A DNA stretch of 64,000 nt, taken from NCBI RefSeq assembly GCF_002869745.1, contig NZ_PNOS01000013.1, forward strand, positions 40,172 through 104,171, written 5' to 3'. This DNA is from Oceaniglobus roseus (GTDB taxonomy: Bacteria > Pseudomonadota > Alphaproteobacteria > Rhodobacterales > Rhodobacteraceae). Within the stretch, counting starts at the first letter, position 1, and the number at the start of each line of letters is the position of its first letter. The notes beneath the pieces were generated by a model. The model had not been told where the DNA came from, did no database searches, and worked only from the letters and a program-made list of their open reading frames with translations. Shown in pieces: positions 50,046 through 61,608 of this stretch. Made by a program: the position numbers and the translations under genes.

Positions 50046-51242
50046 TCAGCCCCGCCGCCAGAGCCGCCCGATCTCGTCCCGCAGGATGCGGGCGATCTGG
50101 TCGCAGTCCTCCGGGCTGAAGGTCAGCGGCAGGCGCATGTCGATCAGGCCCGCAAGGATCCGGTCGGTCTCGGGCAGCTCCTGCCCCCCGGCATAGCGCC
50201 AGTCGCGGTAGGTCGAGGTGAAGCCGGCGGGCGCGGCGGCGCCGAACCATTTCAGCTCGACCCCCCGCATTTGGCAGTTCCCGACCAGCGTGGCGACGGC
50301 CTCCGCCGTCCAGTCCGGCAACAGGAACTGGAACGAGGAGCCGACGAACCCCTCGCGCGGGTCGCGCGCGATCAGCGCGAGTCCCGGCAGATCGGACAGC
50401 GCCGACTCGATCCGCCGGTAGCGCGCGTTCCACCCCTCGCGCCGCGCGGCGAGAAGCGGCAGCTGGGGGCGCAGGATCGCGGCGCGCAGGTTGTCCATCC
50501 GCCCCGAGATGTTCGGCGTGTCGTACTTCAGCCCCTCGAAGGCCTCGGGCGGCGGCGCGGCGCGGTGGCGGTCATAGAGCATGTAGCTGCCCGACAGCAG
50601 CACCGCCCGCGCCATCGCCGCGGCATCGTCGGACACCAGGAAGCCGCCCTCGCCCGCGTTGACGTGCTTGTAAGTCTGCATGGAATAGCAGCCGATCGCC
50701 CCGTGCCGCCCCGAGGGCGTGCCGTTCCAGTCCGCGCCCATGGTGTGGGCGCAGTCCTCGACCACCTTCACCCCGGCCCCGTCGCACAGCGCCATCAGCG
50801 CGTCCATGTCGCAGATGTGGCCGCGCATGTGGCTGAGCAGCAGCACCTTCGCGTCGGAGCTTCCGATCCTCGCCGCGAGGTCGTCGAGGTCGATGGTCAG
50901 GTTCCGGGTCACGCCGACGAAGACCGCCCGCGCCCCGACCGCGGCGATGGCGCCGGGCACGGGGGCGAGGGTGAAGGCGTTCGACAGGACGAGATCGCCC
51001 TGCCCCACGCCGAGCGCGCGGAGCGCCGTCGCCATGGCATAGCCGCCCGAGGCCACGGCAAGGCAGCAGCGGGCGCCGGTCAGCGCCGCGAACTCCTCTT
51101 CCAGCAGCGCCGTCTCCCCCGCCTCGCCGGGCGCGAGGTTGTAGCGGTGCAGCCGTCCGTGGCGCAGGACGGCGAGCGCCGCCGCGATCCCCTCTTCCGG
51201 GATCGGTTCCTGCTGGGTAAAGCTGCCGGTGAAGACTTCCAT
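50046..51242 (-). CDS. DegT/DnrJ/EryC1/StrS family aminotransferase
   Basis: A PLP-dependent aminotransferase-like protein of 398 residues. The PLP lysine is Lys192 in YSMQTYKHVNAGEGG, with Asp163 in VVEDCAHTMGADWNG contacting the ring nitrogen and ASGGYAMATALRALGVGQGD for phosphate binding. KYDTPNISGRMDNLRAAILR is also typical. Family members make amino sugars for lipopolysaccharide, glycoproteins or antibiotics. No other sugar-nucleotide gene is next to it, except that glmU and glmS lie 1-2 kb away on the other strand. The MQTYKHVN form differs slightly from the usual FxxxK context (FSFHxxK), so the substrate may be unusual. It lies 4 bases after gph. Confidence 0.88.
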   Translation of the reverse strand: MEVFTGSFTQQEPIPEEGIAAALAVLRHGRLHRYNLAPGEAGETALLEEEFAALTGARCCLAVASGGYAMATALRALGVGQGDLVLSNAFTLAPVPGAIAAVGARAVFVGVTRNLTIDLDDLAARIGSSDAKVLLLSHMRGHICDMDALMALCDGAGVKVVEDCAHTMGADWNGTPSGRHGAIGCYSMQTYKHVNAGEGGFLVSDDAAAMARAVLLSGSYMLYDRHRAAPPPEAFEGLKYDTPNISGRMDNLRAAILRPQLPLLAARREGWNARYRRIESALSDLPGLALIARDPREGFVGSSFQFLLPDWTAEAVATLVGNCQMRGVELKWFGAAAPAGFTSTYRDWRYAGGQELPETDRILAGLIDMRLPLTFSPEDCDQIARILRDEIGRLWRRG

Positions 51243-51246
51243 CGCC

Positions 51247-51912
51247 CTAGCCGATCAGCCCGGCCACCACGCGGCCGAGATCGTCGAAATGGTCCAGCGT
51301 CGCCTCGGGCGCGAGGTCGCGCACCGAATCCCTGCCGGGACCGAAGGTCACCAGCACCGAAGGCACGCCGGCATTGCGCGCCGTGTCGCGGTCGGTCTTC
51401 GTGTCGCCGACGAGGACAGAGCGTTTCCGATCGCCCCCCGCCCGCTCCACCGCAAGGAAGAACGGCGCCGGGTCGGGCTTCCTGACCGGCAGGGTGTCGG
51501 CCCCGACGAGAGAGGCGAACCAGTCGCGCGCGCCGAGCTGCACCATCAGCGCCTCGGCCAGCGCCTCGGGCTTGTTGGTGCAGATGCCGACGGCATAGCC
51601 CCCTTCGCGCAGCGCGGCGACGGCCCGCTCGACCCCCGGATAGAAGGCCGTGTGCACCCGGATCGCCTTGGCATAATGGCCCAGAAGCAGCGGATATTGC
51701 TCCTTTATCAGATCCTCCGGCGTCCCCATCCCCAGCCGTTCGAACCCGAGGGTCAGCATCGCCCGTCCGCCCCGGAGCGCGGTGCCCTTGTCCCGCGCCA
51801 CCTCCAGCACGTCGCCATGTCCGAGGTCGCGGAAACAGGCGTTGGCGGCGGCGATCAGGTCGGCGCCGGTGTCGGCGAGCGTGCCGTCGAGATCGAAAAT
51901 CACCGTGCGCAT
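51247..51912 (-). CDS. gph: Phosphoglycolate phosphatase (HAD family)
   Basis: A 221-residue HAD hydrolase. The nucleophile and general acid are Asp7 and Asp9 in VIFDLDGTLADTGADLI; KPEALAEALMVQLGARDW, RKPDPAPFFLAVERAGGD and LVGDTKTDRDTARNAG hold the other catalytic residues. A helical cap is inserted after motif 1, as in Gph, which removes 2-phosphoglycolate from DNA repair and, in CO2-fixing relatives, from photorespiration. The specificity within HAD phosphatases cannot be fixed from sequence alone. It is divergent from glmU and co-directional with the aminotransferase gene. Confidence 0.85.
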   Translation of the reverse strand: MRTVIFDLDGTLADTGADLIAAANACFRDLGHGDVLEVARDKGTALRGGRAMLTLGFERLGMGTPEDLIKEQYPLLLGHYAKAIRVHTAFYPGVERAVAALREGGYAVGICTNKPEALAEALMVQLGARDWFASLVGADTLPVRKPDPAPFFLAVERAGGDRKRSVLVGDTKTDRDTARNAGVPSVLVTFGPGRDSVRDLAPEATLDHFDDLGRVVAGLIG

Positions 51913-52031
51913 CTACGCCTCCCCTATGCCGTCAATCCTGAAATCCGACGAAACCATGTTTGATCCGATGGCCCCTTGCGACAGGGCGGGCAAGGGGTAA
52001 AACGGCAACAAGCAAAAGGAAAGAGCAGTCC

Positions 52032-53389
52032 ATGGCCACTCACCTCATCGTTCTGGCCGCAGGTCAGGGCTCGCGCATGCAGTCGGACCTGCCCAAGGTG
52101 CTGCACCGGCTGGGCGGCGTGCCGCTGTTCGCCCATGCCCTGGCCGCCGGCGCCGCGCTGGAGCCCGAGCGGCGGGTGCTGGTTGTCGGCCACGGCGGCG
52201 AACAGGTGCGCAAGGCGGCGGCGAAGCTCGACCCCGGGATCACCATCGCCGAGCAGGCGGAACAGCTCGGCACCGCCCATGCCGTCGCGCAGGCCCGTGC
52301 CGCGCTGGCGGGGGCGGAGGGCACGGCCTTCATCCTCTACGGCGACACCCCCTTCGTGCGCCCCGAGACGCTGGAGCGCTTGGCCGAGGCGCGCGCCGCG
52401 GGCCACCACGTCGTCGTCTCGGGCTTCACGCCCGCGGATCCAGCACGTTACGGCCGGCTGGTGATGGACGGCGACGCGCTGGAGCGGATCGTCGAGTTCA
52501 AGGACGCCACCGAGGCCGAGCGCGCCATCGGCTATTGCAACGGCGGCATCATGGCGGTCGACGCCGCGCGGCTGTTCGACCTGGTGGACGCCATCGGCAA
52601 CGACAACGCCGCCGGGGAATACTACCTGACCGACATCGTCGAGATCGCCCGCGCCCGCGGCCTCTCGGCCACCGCCGTGACGATGGACGAGGCCGAGACG
52701 CTGGGCATCAATACCCGCGCCGAGCTGTCGCGCGCCGAGGCGCTGTTCCAGGCGCAGGCCCGCGCCGCCGCGCTGGAGAACGGCGTGACGCTGGTCGCGC
52801 CCGAGACGGTGTTCTTCGCCCAGGACACGATGATCGGGCGCGACGCGGTGATCGAGCCCAACGTCGTCTTCGGCCCCGGCGTCACGGTGGAATCCGGCGC
52901 CACGATCCGCGCCTTCTGCCATCTCGAAGGCTGCCACGTCGGCGGCGGCGCCGAGGTCGGGCCCTTCGCCCGCCTGCGCCCCGGTGCGGAGCTTTCGAAC
53001 GACGTGAAGATCGGCAATTTCGTCGAGATCAAGAATTCCGAGATCCTCGACGGCGCGAAGGTCAACCACCTCTCCTATGTCGGCGACGCGACGGTGGGCG
53101 AGAAGGCGAACCTCGGGGCCGGCACCGTGACCTGCAACTACGACGGCGTGTTCAAGCATCGCACCCAGATCGGCGCCCATGCCTTCATCGGCTCCTCGAC
53201 CATGCTGGTCGCCCCGGTGAAGGTCGGCGCCCACGCGATGACCGGCAGCGGCACGGTCGTCACCTCGGACGTGCCGGACGGCGACCTGGCCATCGGCCGG
53301 GCGCGGCAGGTGAACAAGCCGGGTCTCGCCCGGCGGATGATGGACCGGCTGAAGGCAATGAAGGCGGCAAGGCAGAAGGAAACGACCTG

Positions 53390-53390
<1 letters not shown>
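52032..53390 (+). CDS. glmU: Bifunctional UDP-GlcNAc pyrophosphorylase / glucosamine-1-phosphate acetyltransferase
   Basis: GlmU makes UDP-N-acetylglucosamine for peptidoglycan and lipopolysaccharide. The 452-residue protein has the uridylyltransferase domain first (VLAAGQGSRMQSDLPKVLHR, LYGDTPFVRPETL) and the left-handed beta-helix acetyltransferase domain from about residue 250 (hexapeptide repeats such as VVFGPGVTVESGATI, HVGGGAEVGPFARLRPGAEL). The acetyltransferase His/Asn region NHLSYVGDATVGEKANLGAG is present. Start ATG 52032 follows AAAGGAAAG. Its stop overlaps the glmS start by one base (TGATG). Confidence 0.97.
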
Positions 53391-55195
<1,805 letters not shown>

Positions 55196-55217
55196 CGCGC
55201 GCGGCGCCGACCGCGGA

Positions 55218-55745
55218 TCAGTCGGCGTAGACCACCAGCGTCGGCAGGTCGGTGATCGGCGCGTCGAGGTTGCGCAGCGCGGCGAGCGACACCTGGCTGC
55301 CGCCGGTGGCCGGGCCGTCGAGCGGGATCAGCTCGACCTTCGTGGACTTGCCGGTGGCGGGATACTCCAGCCGTCCCGATCCGGGGGCCGAGACCAGCGG
55401 CGTCTTGATCCAGAACCCCGACTTCGTGGGATCGCCGAGCGAGGCGACGGTTTCGCCCAGCCGCTTCTCGCCCGCCTCGGGCGCGGCGGCGGCCTTGGCG
55501 CGCTGTTCGGCGGTCGTGGTGTCGAAATCCTCGGCCGTGCGCGCGGCGGCGGAAGGGGGCGGCGCGGTCACGACCTCGCTCACCTCCGAGGGCAGTTCGG
55601 CGCTGCCGGGCTGGGGGGTGGTGGTGGCGTCGAGCGGCGCCTCGGCGCCGCCGCCGGGGCGCAGGAAACCGGGGGCCTTCATCTGGGCGCAGCCGGTCAG
55701 GACGATCAGCCCGAGGGCCAGCGAGGGGAACAGAAACCTTTTCAT
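55218..55745 (-). CDS. Predicted lipoprotein of unknown function
   Basis: 175 residues from ATG 55745, with a lipoprotein signal peptide [20 protein letters not shown] (lipobox LTGC, Cys19). The first half of the mature chain is Pro/Ala/Thr-rich and probably disordered. The second half is folded-looking: [69 protein letters not shown] and the K-V-E-L-I-P pattern resemble a small SH3-like or beta-barrel unit, but no family is recognised with confidence. It is convergent with glmS and divergent from moaA (84 bases apart). Confidence 0.75.
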   Translation of the reverse strand: MKRFLFPSLALGLIVLTGCAQMKAPGFLRPGGGAEAPLDATTTPQPGSAELPSEVSEVVTAPPPSAAARTAEDFDTTTAEQRAKAAAAPEAGEKRLGETVASLGDPTKSGFWIKTPLVSAPGSGRLEYPATGKSTKVELIPLDGPATGGSQVSLAALRNLDAPITDLPTLVVYAD

Positions 55746-55829
55746 GGCAGCAGCCTATCCGGGCGCATCGGGGCAGACAACGGGCAATCCCCCTTGCGGC
55801 GGCACTTCGCCCTCCTTAGGTTTCAGGGC

Positions 55830-56834
55830 ATGAATGCACCCCTGATCGACCCGTTCCAGCGCGCCATTTCCTACCTGCGAGTCTCGGTGACGGACCGCTG
55901 CGATTTCCGCTGCGTGTACTGCATGTCCGAGAACATGACCTTTCTGCCGAAGAAGGACCTGCTGACGCTGGAGGAACTGGACCGCATGTGCTCGACCTTC
56001 ATCGGGCTCGGCGTGGAAAAGCTGCGCATCACCGGGGGCGAGCCTCTGGTGCGGCGGGACATCATGACCTTCTTCCGCGCCATGACCCGCCACCTCGACA
56101 GCGGCGCGCTGAAGGAGCTGACGCTGACCACCAACGGCTCGCAGCTCGAACGCTTCGCCGCCGACCTCCACGCCGCAGGGGTGCGGCGGGTGAACGTCTC
56201 GCTCGACACGCTGGACGAGGGGAAGTTCGCCGAAGTCACCCGCTGGGGCCGCCTGCCCCAGGTCCTGCGCGGCATCGACGCGGCGCAGAAGGCGGGGCTG
56301 AGGGTCAAGATCAACGCGGTGGCGCTGAAGGGCTTCAACGACAGCGAGCTGTTCGAACTGACAGAGTGGTGCGCCGCCCGCGACATGGACCTGACCTGGA
56401 TCGAGGTCATGCCGATGGGCGATCTCGGCAACGAGGACCGGCTGGACCAGTACTGGTCCCTGAAGGACCTGCGCGCGCGCCTGGCCGAGCGCTATACCCT
56501 CGTCGACCTGGCCGAGCGCACGGGCGGGCCCGCCCGCTATGTCCGGATCGAGGAGACGGGCCAGAAGATCGGCTTCATCACGCCGCTGACCCACAACTTC
56601 TGCGAAAGCTGCAACCGGGTGCGGCTGACCTGCACCGGCGAACTCTACATGTGTCTCGGGCAGGAGGACATGGCCGACCTGCGCGCGCCGCTGCGTGCCT
56701 CGCCGCAGGACGAACTGCTGGAAGACGCCATCCGGCGCGCCATCGGGCGCAAGCCGAAGGGCCACGACTTCGACTATTCGCGCCAGCGCGCCGACGGCCA
56801 GATGAGCCGCCACATGAGCCACACCGGCGGCTGA
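55830..56834 (+). CDS. moaA: GTP 3',8-cyclase MoaA
   Basis: MoaA is a radical-SAM enzyme that starts molybdenum cofactor synthesis from GTP. The 334-residue protein has the radical-SAM motif Cys24, Cys28 and Cys31 ([15 protein letters not shown]), [15 protein letters not shown] for SAM binding, and the second [4Fe-4S] cluster cysteines [19 protein letters not shown] near the C-terminus. It ends in the conserved double glycine (SHTGG). The start ATG 55830 fits the family. The cyclase partner MoaC is not in the window. Confidence 0.96.
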   Translation: MNAPLIDPFQRAISYLRVSVTDRCDFRCVYCMSENMTFLPKKDLLTLEELDRMCSTFIGLGVEKLRITGGEPLVRRDIMTFFRAMTRHLDSGALKELTLTTNGSQLERFAADLHAAGVRRVNVSLDTLDEGKFAEVTRWGRLPQVLRGIDAAQKAGLRVKINAVALKGFNDSELFELTEWCAARDMDLTWIEVMPMGDLGNEDRLDQYWSLKDLRARLAERYTLVDLAERTGGPARYVRIEETGQKIGFITPLTHNFCESCNRVRLTCTGELYMCLGQEDMADLRAPLRASPQDELLEDAIRRAIGRKPKGHDFDYSRQRADGQMSRHMSHTGG

Positions 56835-56858
56835 ACAGGCCGGCGGTCCCCTTCCGCA

Positions 56859-58472
56859 TCACTCTGCGCGGTCGCCGTCTTCGCCGCCTTCGAGGTCGTG
56901 CACCGGGAACAGCATCGCAACCTCCGTGCCCTTGGCGGGAGCGCTGGAGAGCGTAAGGGCACCGTTCGACCGGCGGCAGAAGCTGCTGACCATCGCCAGA
57001 CCCAGCCCCGAGCCGGCACCGGCCTCCTTCGTGGTGAAGAAGGGGTCTGTCGCGCGTTCCAGCGTCGCTTCGTCCATGCCCTTCCCCGTGTCGGTGACGC
57101 TCACCCGGACATGCATGGCCAATGCCTCGCCGCAGGTCGCCGCGGGGGCGGGTCCGACCCGGGTCGCCACGCGGATGCTGCCGCCCCCCGGCATGGCGTC
57201 GCGGGCGTTCAGCAGCAGGTTCAGCAACGCCTGCTGGAAGCCCGCCACATCCACCAGCACCAGGCTGTCCGTCAGGGCCAGGTCGGTACCGACAGCGATT
57301 CCCTTTCCGTGCAGGCGCGAGAACATGCCGAGGGTCTCCGGGATGTGATCGTCAAGCACCACGGCGCGCGGCCGCAGGCGCGACTCGCGGCCGAAGGTCA
57401 GGAGCTGGCGTGTCAGGTGCGCGCCCTGGGTCGTGGCCGCCAGCGCCTCGTCGCGGTGCAGGCGATCGGAGGCGGACAGGGCCGCCCCGTCCATCAGTTC
57501 GAGGTTGGCCAGGATGACGCTCAGCGTGTTGTTGAAATCGTGGGCAACCTCCAGCGCCAGGCGGCCCAGGGTCTCGGTCCGTTGCGCCCGCGCCGCCGCC
57601 ATCTCGCTCCGGTCCCGCGCGGTTTCGGCCGCCACCAGCCGAGTCTCAAGCGAAAACGCGCGCCGTTCGGCCGCCTCGGCGAGCGCGGTGACATGCAGCA
57701 TCGCCCCGGCGGCAAGGGCCGTCATCGAAACGGTCAGGAGGATCAGCCGCAGGTCGGTATCGAGCAGCCCAGCCCGCGTCGCGAAAAGCCCGAGACCGCC
57801 AAGCAGGATCGGCAGCAGGACGATGACGGGCGCGAGCCGCCGCACCCCCGCGCCGCCGGGTTCGCGTCCGGACAGGGCACTGGCCCATCCCGTTCCGGAG
57901 CGCAGCAGGAGCAGCGCGGCGCACAGGCAGAGCAGGCACAGCGCGGTGGACGGCGACATGGCGCCGAGAACGGGATCATGGCGCAGCGCATCGGAGGCGA
58001 AGGGTGCGCCCGAAAGGCGGAGCGTCGGCAGGCAGAGGCCCAGCACGTCAGCCAGGACGGCCACCCCCTGCCCCCGGCGCCGGGCCAGCCACGGCGACAC
58101 GAGGCTGACCGCCAGCAGGAGGAACCCCGCCATCGTCGCCAGGGCCATGTCGGCATGGGCCGCGGGATCGCGGAAACGGTGCATGACGATCTGCTCGCCC
58201 AGGACGGTCAACAGAACCGCGGTGCCGCACAGCGCCGCCGGGATCCCGTCGCGGCCACGCAGCACGCTCCACGCGCCGGCGGCCCCCAGAAGCAGGCACA
58301 GCGCGGTGGTCGGCGCCCCGTCCGGCCGAAGCGTCAGACCGACCCCGATCAGCCCCCCGGGCAGCAGGACGGAAACGGCGAACACCGCCACGGCGAGGAT
58401 CAGCAGGCGGGCGACAAGAACGGCCGTCCCGCGATCCGGGGATCGCAGGACAAACTCTGATGAGCTGGACAC
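56859..58472 (-). CDS. Sensor histidine kinase with a multi-span membrane domain
   Basis: An orphan histidine kinase. The start is uncertain: GTG 58472 gives 537 residues and keeps all helices; an in-frame GTG at 58574 has no ribosome site. About eight hydrophobic helices occupy the first 290 residues (VARLLILAVAVFAVSVLLPG is the first, LRLILLTVSMTALAAGAMLH the last), with no recognised sensor domain. A dimerisation domain follows with the phosphoacceptor His in LALEVAHDFNNTLSVILANL, then the ATPase domain (LLNLLLNARDAMPGGGSIRV, VTDTGKGMDEATLERATDPF, FFTTKEAGAGSGLGLAMVSS). The VAHDFNN form is that of HWE-unrelated, NtrB-like or hybrid kinases; there is no receiver domain and no response-regulator gene adjacent. 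Confidence 0.82.
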   Translation of the reverse strand: MSSSSEFVLRSPDRGTAVLVARLLILAVAVFAVSVLLPGGLIGVGLTLRPDGAPTTALCLLLGAAGAWSVLRGRDGIPAALCGTAVLLTVLGEQIVMHRFRDPAAHADMALATMAGFLLLAVSLVSPWLARRRGQGVAVLADVLGLCLPTLRLSGAPFASDALRHDPVLGAMSPSTALCLLCLCAALLLLRSGTGWASALSGREPGGAGVRRLAPVIVLLPILLGGLGLFATRAGLLDTDLRLILLTVSMTALAAGAMLHVTALAEAAERRAFSLETRLVAAETARDRSEMAAARAQRTETLGRLALEVAHDFNNTLSVILANLELMDGAALSASDRLHRDEALAATTQGAHLTRQLLTFGRESRLRPRAVVLDDHIPETLGMFSRLHGKGIAVGTDLALTDSLVLVDVAGFQQALLNLLLNARDAMPGGGSIRVATRVGPAPAATCGEALAMHVRVSVTDTGKGMDEATLERATDPFFTTKEAGAGSGLGLAMVSSFCRRSNGALTLSSAPAKGTEVAMLFPVHDLEGGEDGDRAE

Positions 58473-58769
58473 GGCAGGGACTTTCGGCTTCCGGCGTCCG
58501 GTAACGGACACCACGAATGACAGGAGCGGTTGAGCTTCGGGCGAGGCGCACAATTTCCGGGTGTTTCCCGGCACAATCTATTGGACGGCTCAACAATGCC
58601 AAATCTCATATCGCCGGAGGCATCTCATCTGGAAACGATGCTTTGTCCCGCTTTCACGACATTGCCCTATGGCACCGGGACGCGCCGTCGGGGCATGTCG
58701 GTCAGGTCGTCCGCGGTGCCGCCCCGGTCTTGCGTCGGGGCGCCGCCGGGCCGGTGTCAGCCGACTGTC
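58473..58769. other. Intergenic region, no gene seen
   Basis: 297 bases between the histidine kinase start and the amidohydrolase end, both read on the minus strand. A short AT-richer patch around 58560-58620 is a likely promoter site for the kinase gene, but no clear -35/-10 pair is found. A plus-strand frame starting at 58596 has no ribosome site and runs antisense into the amidohydrolase gene. Confidence 0.4.
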
Positions 58770-59933
58770 TCAGCCCACCGGCATCCGCTGTTCGGCGATC
58801 CCCGCCCACCAGGAGCAGCCCGCCGGGATCGCCTCGTCGTTGAAGTTGTACTTGGGGTGGTGCACCCCGGCTGTATCCCCGTTGCCGACCATGATATAGG
58901 CGCCGGGACGCGCGTTCAGCATGAAGGCGAAATCCTCGCCGCCCATCACCTGCGGCGCCTCGTCGCAATCGCCCGAGACCGCCTTCGCCACCTCGGCCGC
59001 GAACTCGGTCTGCTCCTCGGAGTTGACCATCACAGGGTAGTTGCGGGTGTAGTTGACCGTGGCCGTGCAGCCCATGGCGGCGGCGGTCCCTTCGGCGATC
59101 GCCGTCAGCCGCGCCTCGGCCATGTCCTGCACCTTCGCGTCCAGCGTGCGCACGGTGCCGCGCAGCACGACCTGGGGCGGGATCACGTTGAAGGCCTGGC
59201 TTTCCGACTGGATCGAGGTGATCGAGACCACTAGCTGGTCCACCGGGTTCAGGTTCCGCGCCGCGATGGACTGCGCCGCGATCACGACATGGCTGGCCGC
59301 GACGACGGGATCGTGGGTCTCGTGCGGCTTCGCGGCATGGCCGCCCTTGCCCTCGATCACGATCTCGAAGTGGTCGGCCGCGGCGAAGAAGGCGCCGGGG
59401 CGGATCGCGAAGCTGCCCACGGGCCGGCCGGGCCAGTTGTGCATCCCGTACACCTCCTGGATGCCGAACTTCTCCATCATGCCGTCGTTGACCATCTCGC
59501 GCCCGCCGCCGCCGCCTTCCTCGGCGGGCTGGAAGATGACCACCACCGTGCCGTCGAAGTTCCGCGTCTCGGCCAGGTACTGCGCCGCGCCAAGCAGCAT
59601 CGCCGTGTGCCCGTCATGGCCGCAGGCATGCATCGCCCCCTTCGTCTCGGAGGCATAGTCGAGCCCGGTCGCCTCGATGATCGGCAGCGCGTCCATGTCC
59701 GCGCGCAGCCCGATCACCTTGCCCGAGTTGGTCCTGCGCCCCTTGATGACGCCGACGACGCCGGTCCTGCCGATCCCCGTCACCACCTCGTCGCAGCCGA
59801 AGGCCTTCAACTTCTCGGCGACGATGCCGCTGGTGCGGTGGGTGTCGAACTGAAGCTCCGGGTGGCGGTGCAGGTCGCGCCGCCACTCTGTGATGTCGGC
59901 GTGCAGTTCGGCGAAGCGGTTCTTGACGGGCAT
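58770..59933 (-). CDS. M20 family amidohydrolase (hippurate/N-acyl-amino acid hydrolase type)
   Basis: The 387-residue metallopeptidase-like enzyme belongs to the M20D branch, which cleaves N-acyl amino acids such as hippurate or N-acetyl-diaminopimelate. Features: LHRHPELQFDTHRTSG near the start, GLRADMDALPIIEATGLDYA, the metal motif HACGHDGHTAMLLGAA, FQPAEEGGGGGREMVNDGMM and VMGGEDFAFMLNARPG. A dimerisation domain is inserted (HFEIVIEGKGGHAAKPHETH). The substrate is not decided by sequence. It stands alone; the next gene upstream is an antiporter 63 bases away in the same direction. Confidence 0.9.
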   Translation of the reverse strand: MPVKNRFAELHADITEWRRDLHRHPELQFDTHRTSGIVAEKLKAFGCDEVVTGIGRTGVVGVIKGRRTNSGKVIGLRADMDALPIIEATGLDYASETKGAMHACGHDGHTAMLLGAAQYLAETRNFDGTVVVIFQPAEEGGGGGREMVNDGMMEKFGIQEVYGMHNWPGRPVGSFAIRPGAFFAAADHFEIVIEGKGGHAAKPHETHDPVVAASHVVIAAQSIAARNLNPVDQLVVSITSIQSESQAFNVIPPQVVLRGTVRTLDAKVQDMAEARLTAIAEGTAAAMGCTATVNYTRNYPVMVNSEEQTEFAAEVAKAVSGDCDEAPQVMGGEDFAFMLNARPGAYIMVGNGDTAGVHHPKYNFNDEAIPAGCSWWAGIAEQRMPVG

Positions 59934-59996
59934 GGCGGTTCCTCTCGTTCGTTGCGAACGAAGCCTGTCACTGACCCGCGCCGCGGTAAAGGGCCC

Positions 59997-60929
59997 TCAG
60001 GCAAGTCGCGTCAGCACCGCCAGATAGCCGACGTAGCCGCCCAGCAGCAGCGCGCCGCGCCCCCGGCCGAGCCGCGCACCGAAGCGGGCGAAGAGGATCA
60101 GCAGCAGCGTCGCGCCGCACATCGCCCAGATGTCGAACAGAGCGATCTGGCGCGGCACCTCCAGCGGCTTCACCAGGGCGGTGACGCCGAGGATGCCGAG
60201 GACGTTGAAGATGTTGCTGCCGACGATGTTGCCGAAGGCGATGTCGCTGCGCCCCTTCAGCGCCGCCATGACGGTCGTCACCAGTTCGGGCAGCGAGGTG
60301 CCGACGGCGACCACGGTCAGCCCGATGATCGCCTCGGACACGCCGAGCGAGTCGGCGATGCCGATCGCGCCGCCGACCAGCAGCCGCGCGCCGAGCAGGA
60401 TCAGGCCCAGCCCCGCCGCGAACAGCAGCAGCGAGACGGGCATCGTGTGGGCCGGCGCCTCGGGAATGTCGGCAGTGGCTTCGGGCAGGTTGCGGCTGTC
60501 TCTGAGCGCCCGCCAGACATAGAGCGCCAGCAGCAGCACGAAGGCGGCGCCGACGCCGCGCCCGATGCCGCCCCAGAGCGTCACGCCGAGGGCCAGCGCG
60601 GTCGCCGCGGCCAGCACCGCGCCGTCGCGCCGGAACTCCCGTGCGTTGATCAGCACCGGCGCCATCAGCCCGGCGACGCCGAGGATCAGCAGGATGTTGC
60701 AGATGTTGCTGCCGACGACGTTGCCGACGGCGATCCCGGGCGAGCCGTCGAGCGCGGCCTGCACCGATGTGAAGAGCTCGGGCATCGAGGTGCCGAAGCC
60801 GACGAGTGTCAGCCCGATCACGAGGGGGGAGAGACCCGAGCGCAGGGCGACGGAAACGGCGCCGCGCACGAGGAGTTCGCCGCCGGCGACGAGGCCGGCG
60901 AAGCCGAGCAGGATCAGGAGGATGTCCAT
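59997..60929 (-). CDS. Calcium/sodium antiporter, CaCA family (YrbG-like)
   Basis: The 310-residue inner-membrane protein has ten predicted helices in two inverted halves. Each half carries the alpha-repeat with ion-binding Glu: LVGFGTSMPELFTSVQAALD and VVAVGTSLPELVTTVMAALK, followed by IAVGNVVGSNICNILLILGV and IAFGNIVGSNIFNVLGILGV. That is the signature of K+-independent Na+/Ca2+ exchangers of the YrbG type. Ion specificity cannot be read off with certainty. Start ATG 60929. Confidence 0.92.
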   Translation of the reverse strand: MDILLILLGFAGLVAGGELLVRGAVSVALRSGLSPLVIGLTLVGFGTSMPELFTSVQAALDGSPGIAVGNVVGSNICNILLILGVAGLMAPVLINAREFRRDGAVLAAATALALGVTLWGGIGRGVGAAFVLLLALYVWRALRDSRNLPEATADIPEAPAHTMPVSLLLFAAGLGLILLGARLLVGGAIGIADSLGVSEAIIGLTVVAVGTSLPELVTTVMAALKGRSDIAFGNIVGSNIFNVLGILGVTALVKPLEVPRQIALFDIWAMCGATLLLILFARFGARLGRGRGALLLGGYVGYLAVLTRLA

Positions 60930-61098
60930 GGAAGTTCAGTCCGGCGCGTGACGTGGGGCCGACGCTGCGCGAGGCGCCGGCCGGTGGTAGCTGTGGTGGC
61001 GCTCGGCGTGCCGCAAGGAGGGCGCCGGAATATTTGCGCAGCGTGTTCCGGGCCCCGGCGGGCCTTCGCCGACGAGCCCGCGGGAGGGCCTCTCCGCC
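60930..61098. other. Intergenic region, no gene seen
   Basis: 169 bases between the DUF1697 gene and the antiporter gene. GGAGGGCGCCGGAATATTTG at 61017-61036 is weakly like the CCGGCGGGGATATTTG repeats at 13615 and 17170, too diverged to count as a copy with confidence. Confidence 0.4.
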
Positions 61099-61608
61099 TC
61101 AGCCGCCGGTGGCCTCGGCCAGCCTCGCGACGGTGGCGAGGTTGCGCGCCGTGCCCGCCCGCGCCGCCGGGATCACCAGCTTCGAGCGGCCCATGCCCGA
61201 AAGATAGTGGACATGGATCTCGCGACCGATCACCTCGAACCGCTCGTCCTGCCGGCCCTTCGCCTCCAGCGCCCCCGCCCCGAGGGGCGGCGCGTCGAGG
61301 AACACCACGGCGACCCGGGCGGGCGGACAGTCGCGGAAAGGTGAGGCGGCGAGCGCCGCGGCGATCTCGGGCCCGGTGCGCAGGATCACCTCCGGCGCGA
61401 CGCCCATGCACTGCGCCAGCCCGTCGCCGAGGGCGGCGCGGATCGCCCACTCGTCCGCCTCGCTGCGGAACACCGCGTTGCCCGAGGCCAGCACGGTCGA
61501 GACGTCGCGAAACCCGGCCGCCTCGCAGACCGCCCGCAGGTCGGACATCTTCAGCCGCCCCGTGCCGCCGACGTTGACGGCCCTCAGAAGCGCGACCCGC
61601 CAGGTCAA
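61099..61608 (-). CDS. DUF1697 family protein
   Basis: A 169-residue protein starting at TTG 61608, which overlaps the argE stop in a TTGA junction. The opening (M)TWRVALLRAVNVGGTGRLK and MSDLRAVCEAAGFRDVSTVL, followed by ASGNAVFRSEA and the closing MGRSKLVIPAARAGTARNLA, TVARLAE are typical of DUF1697, whose usual length is 170-180. The function of the family is unknown. The unusual TTG start is supported by the exact overlap and by alignment to the normal N-terminus; an upstream ATG would lie inside argE. It is probably translated by ribosomes that finish argE. Confidence 0.85.
   Translation of the reverse strand: MTWRVALLRAVNVGGTGRLKMSDLRAVCEAAGFRDVSTVLASGNAVFRSEADEWAIRAALGDGLAQCMGVAPEVILRTGPEIAAALAASPFRDCPPARVAVVFLDAPPLGAGALEAKGRQDERFEVIGREIHVHYLSGMGRSKLVIPAARAGTARNLATVARLAEATGG

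Noticed and set aside
58596..59234. A plus-strand frame starting MPNLISPEASHLE
   Set aside because: No ribosome site, and most of it is antisense to the M20 amidohydrolase gene with a typical backward-reading composition.
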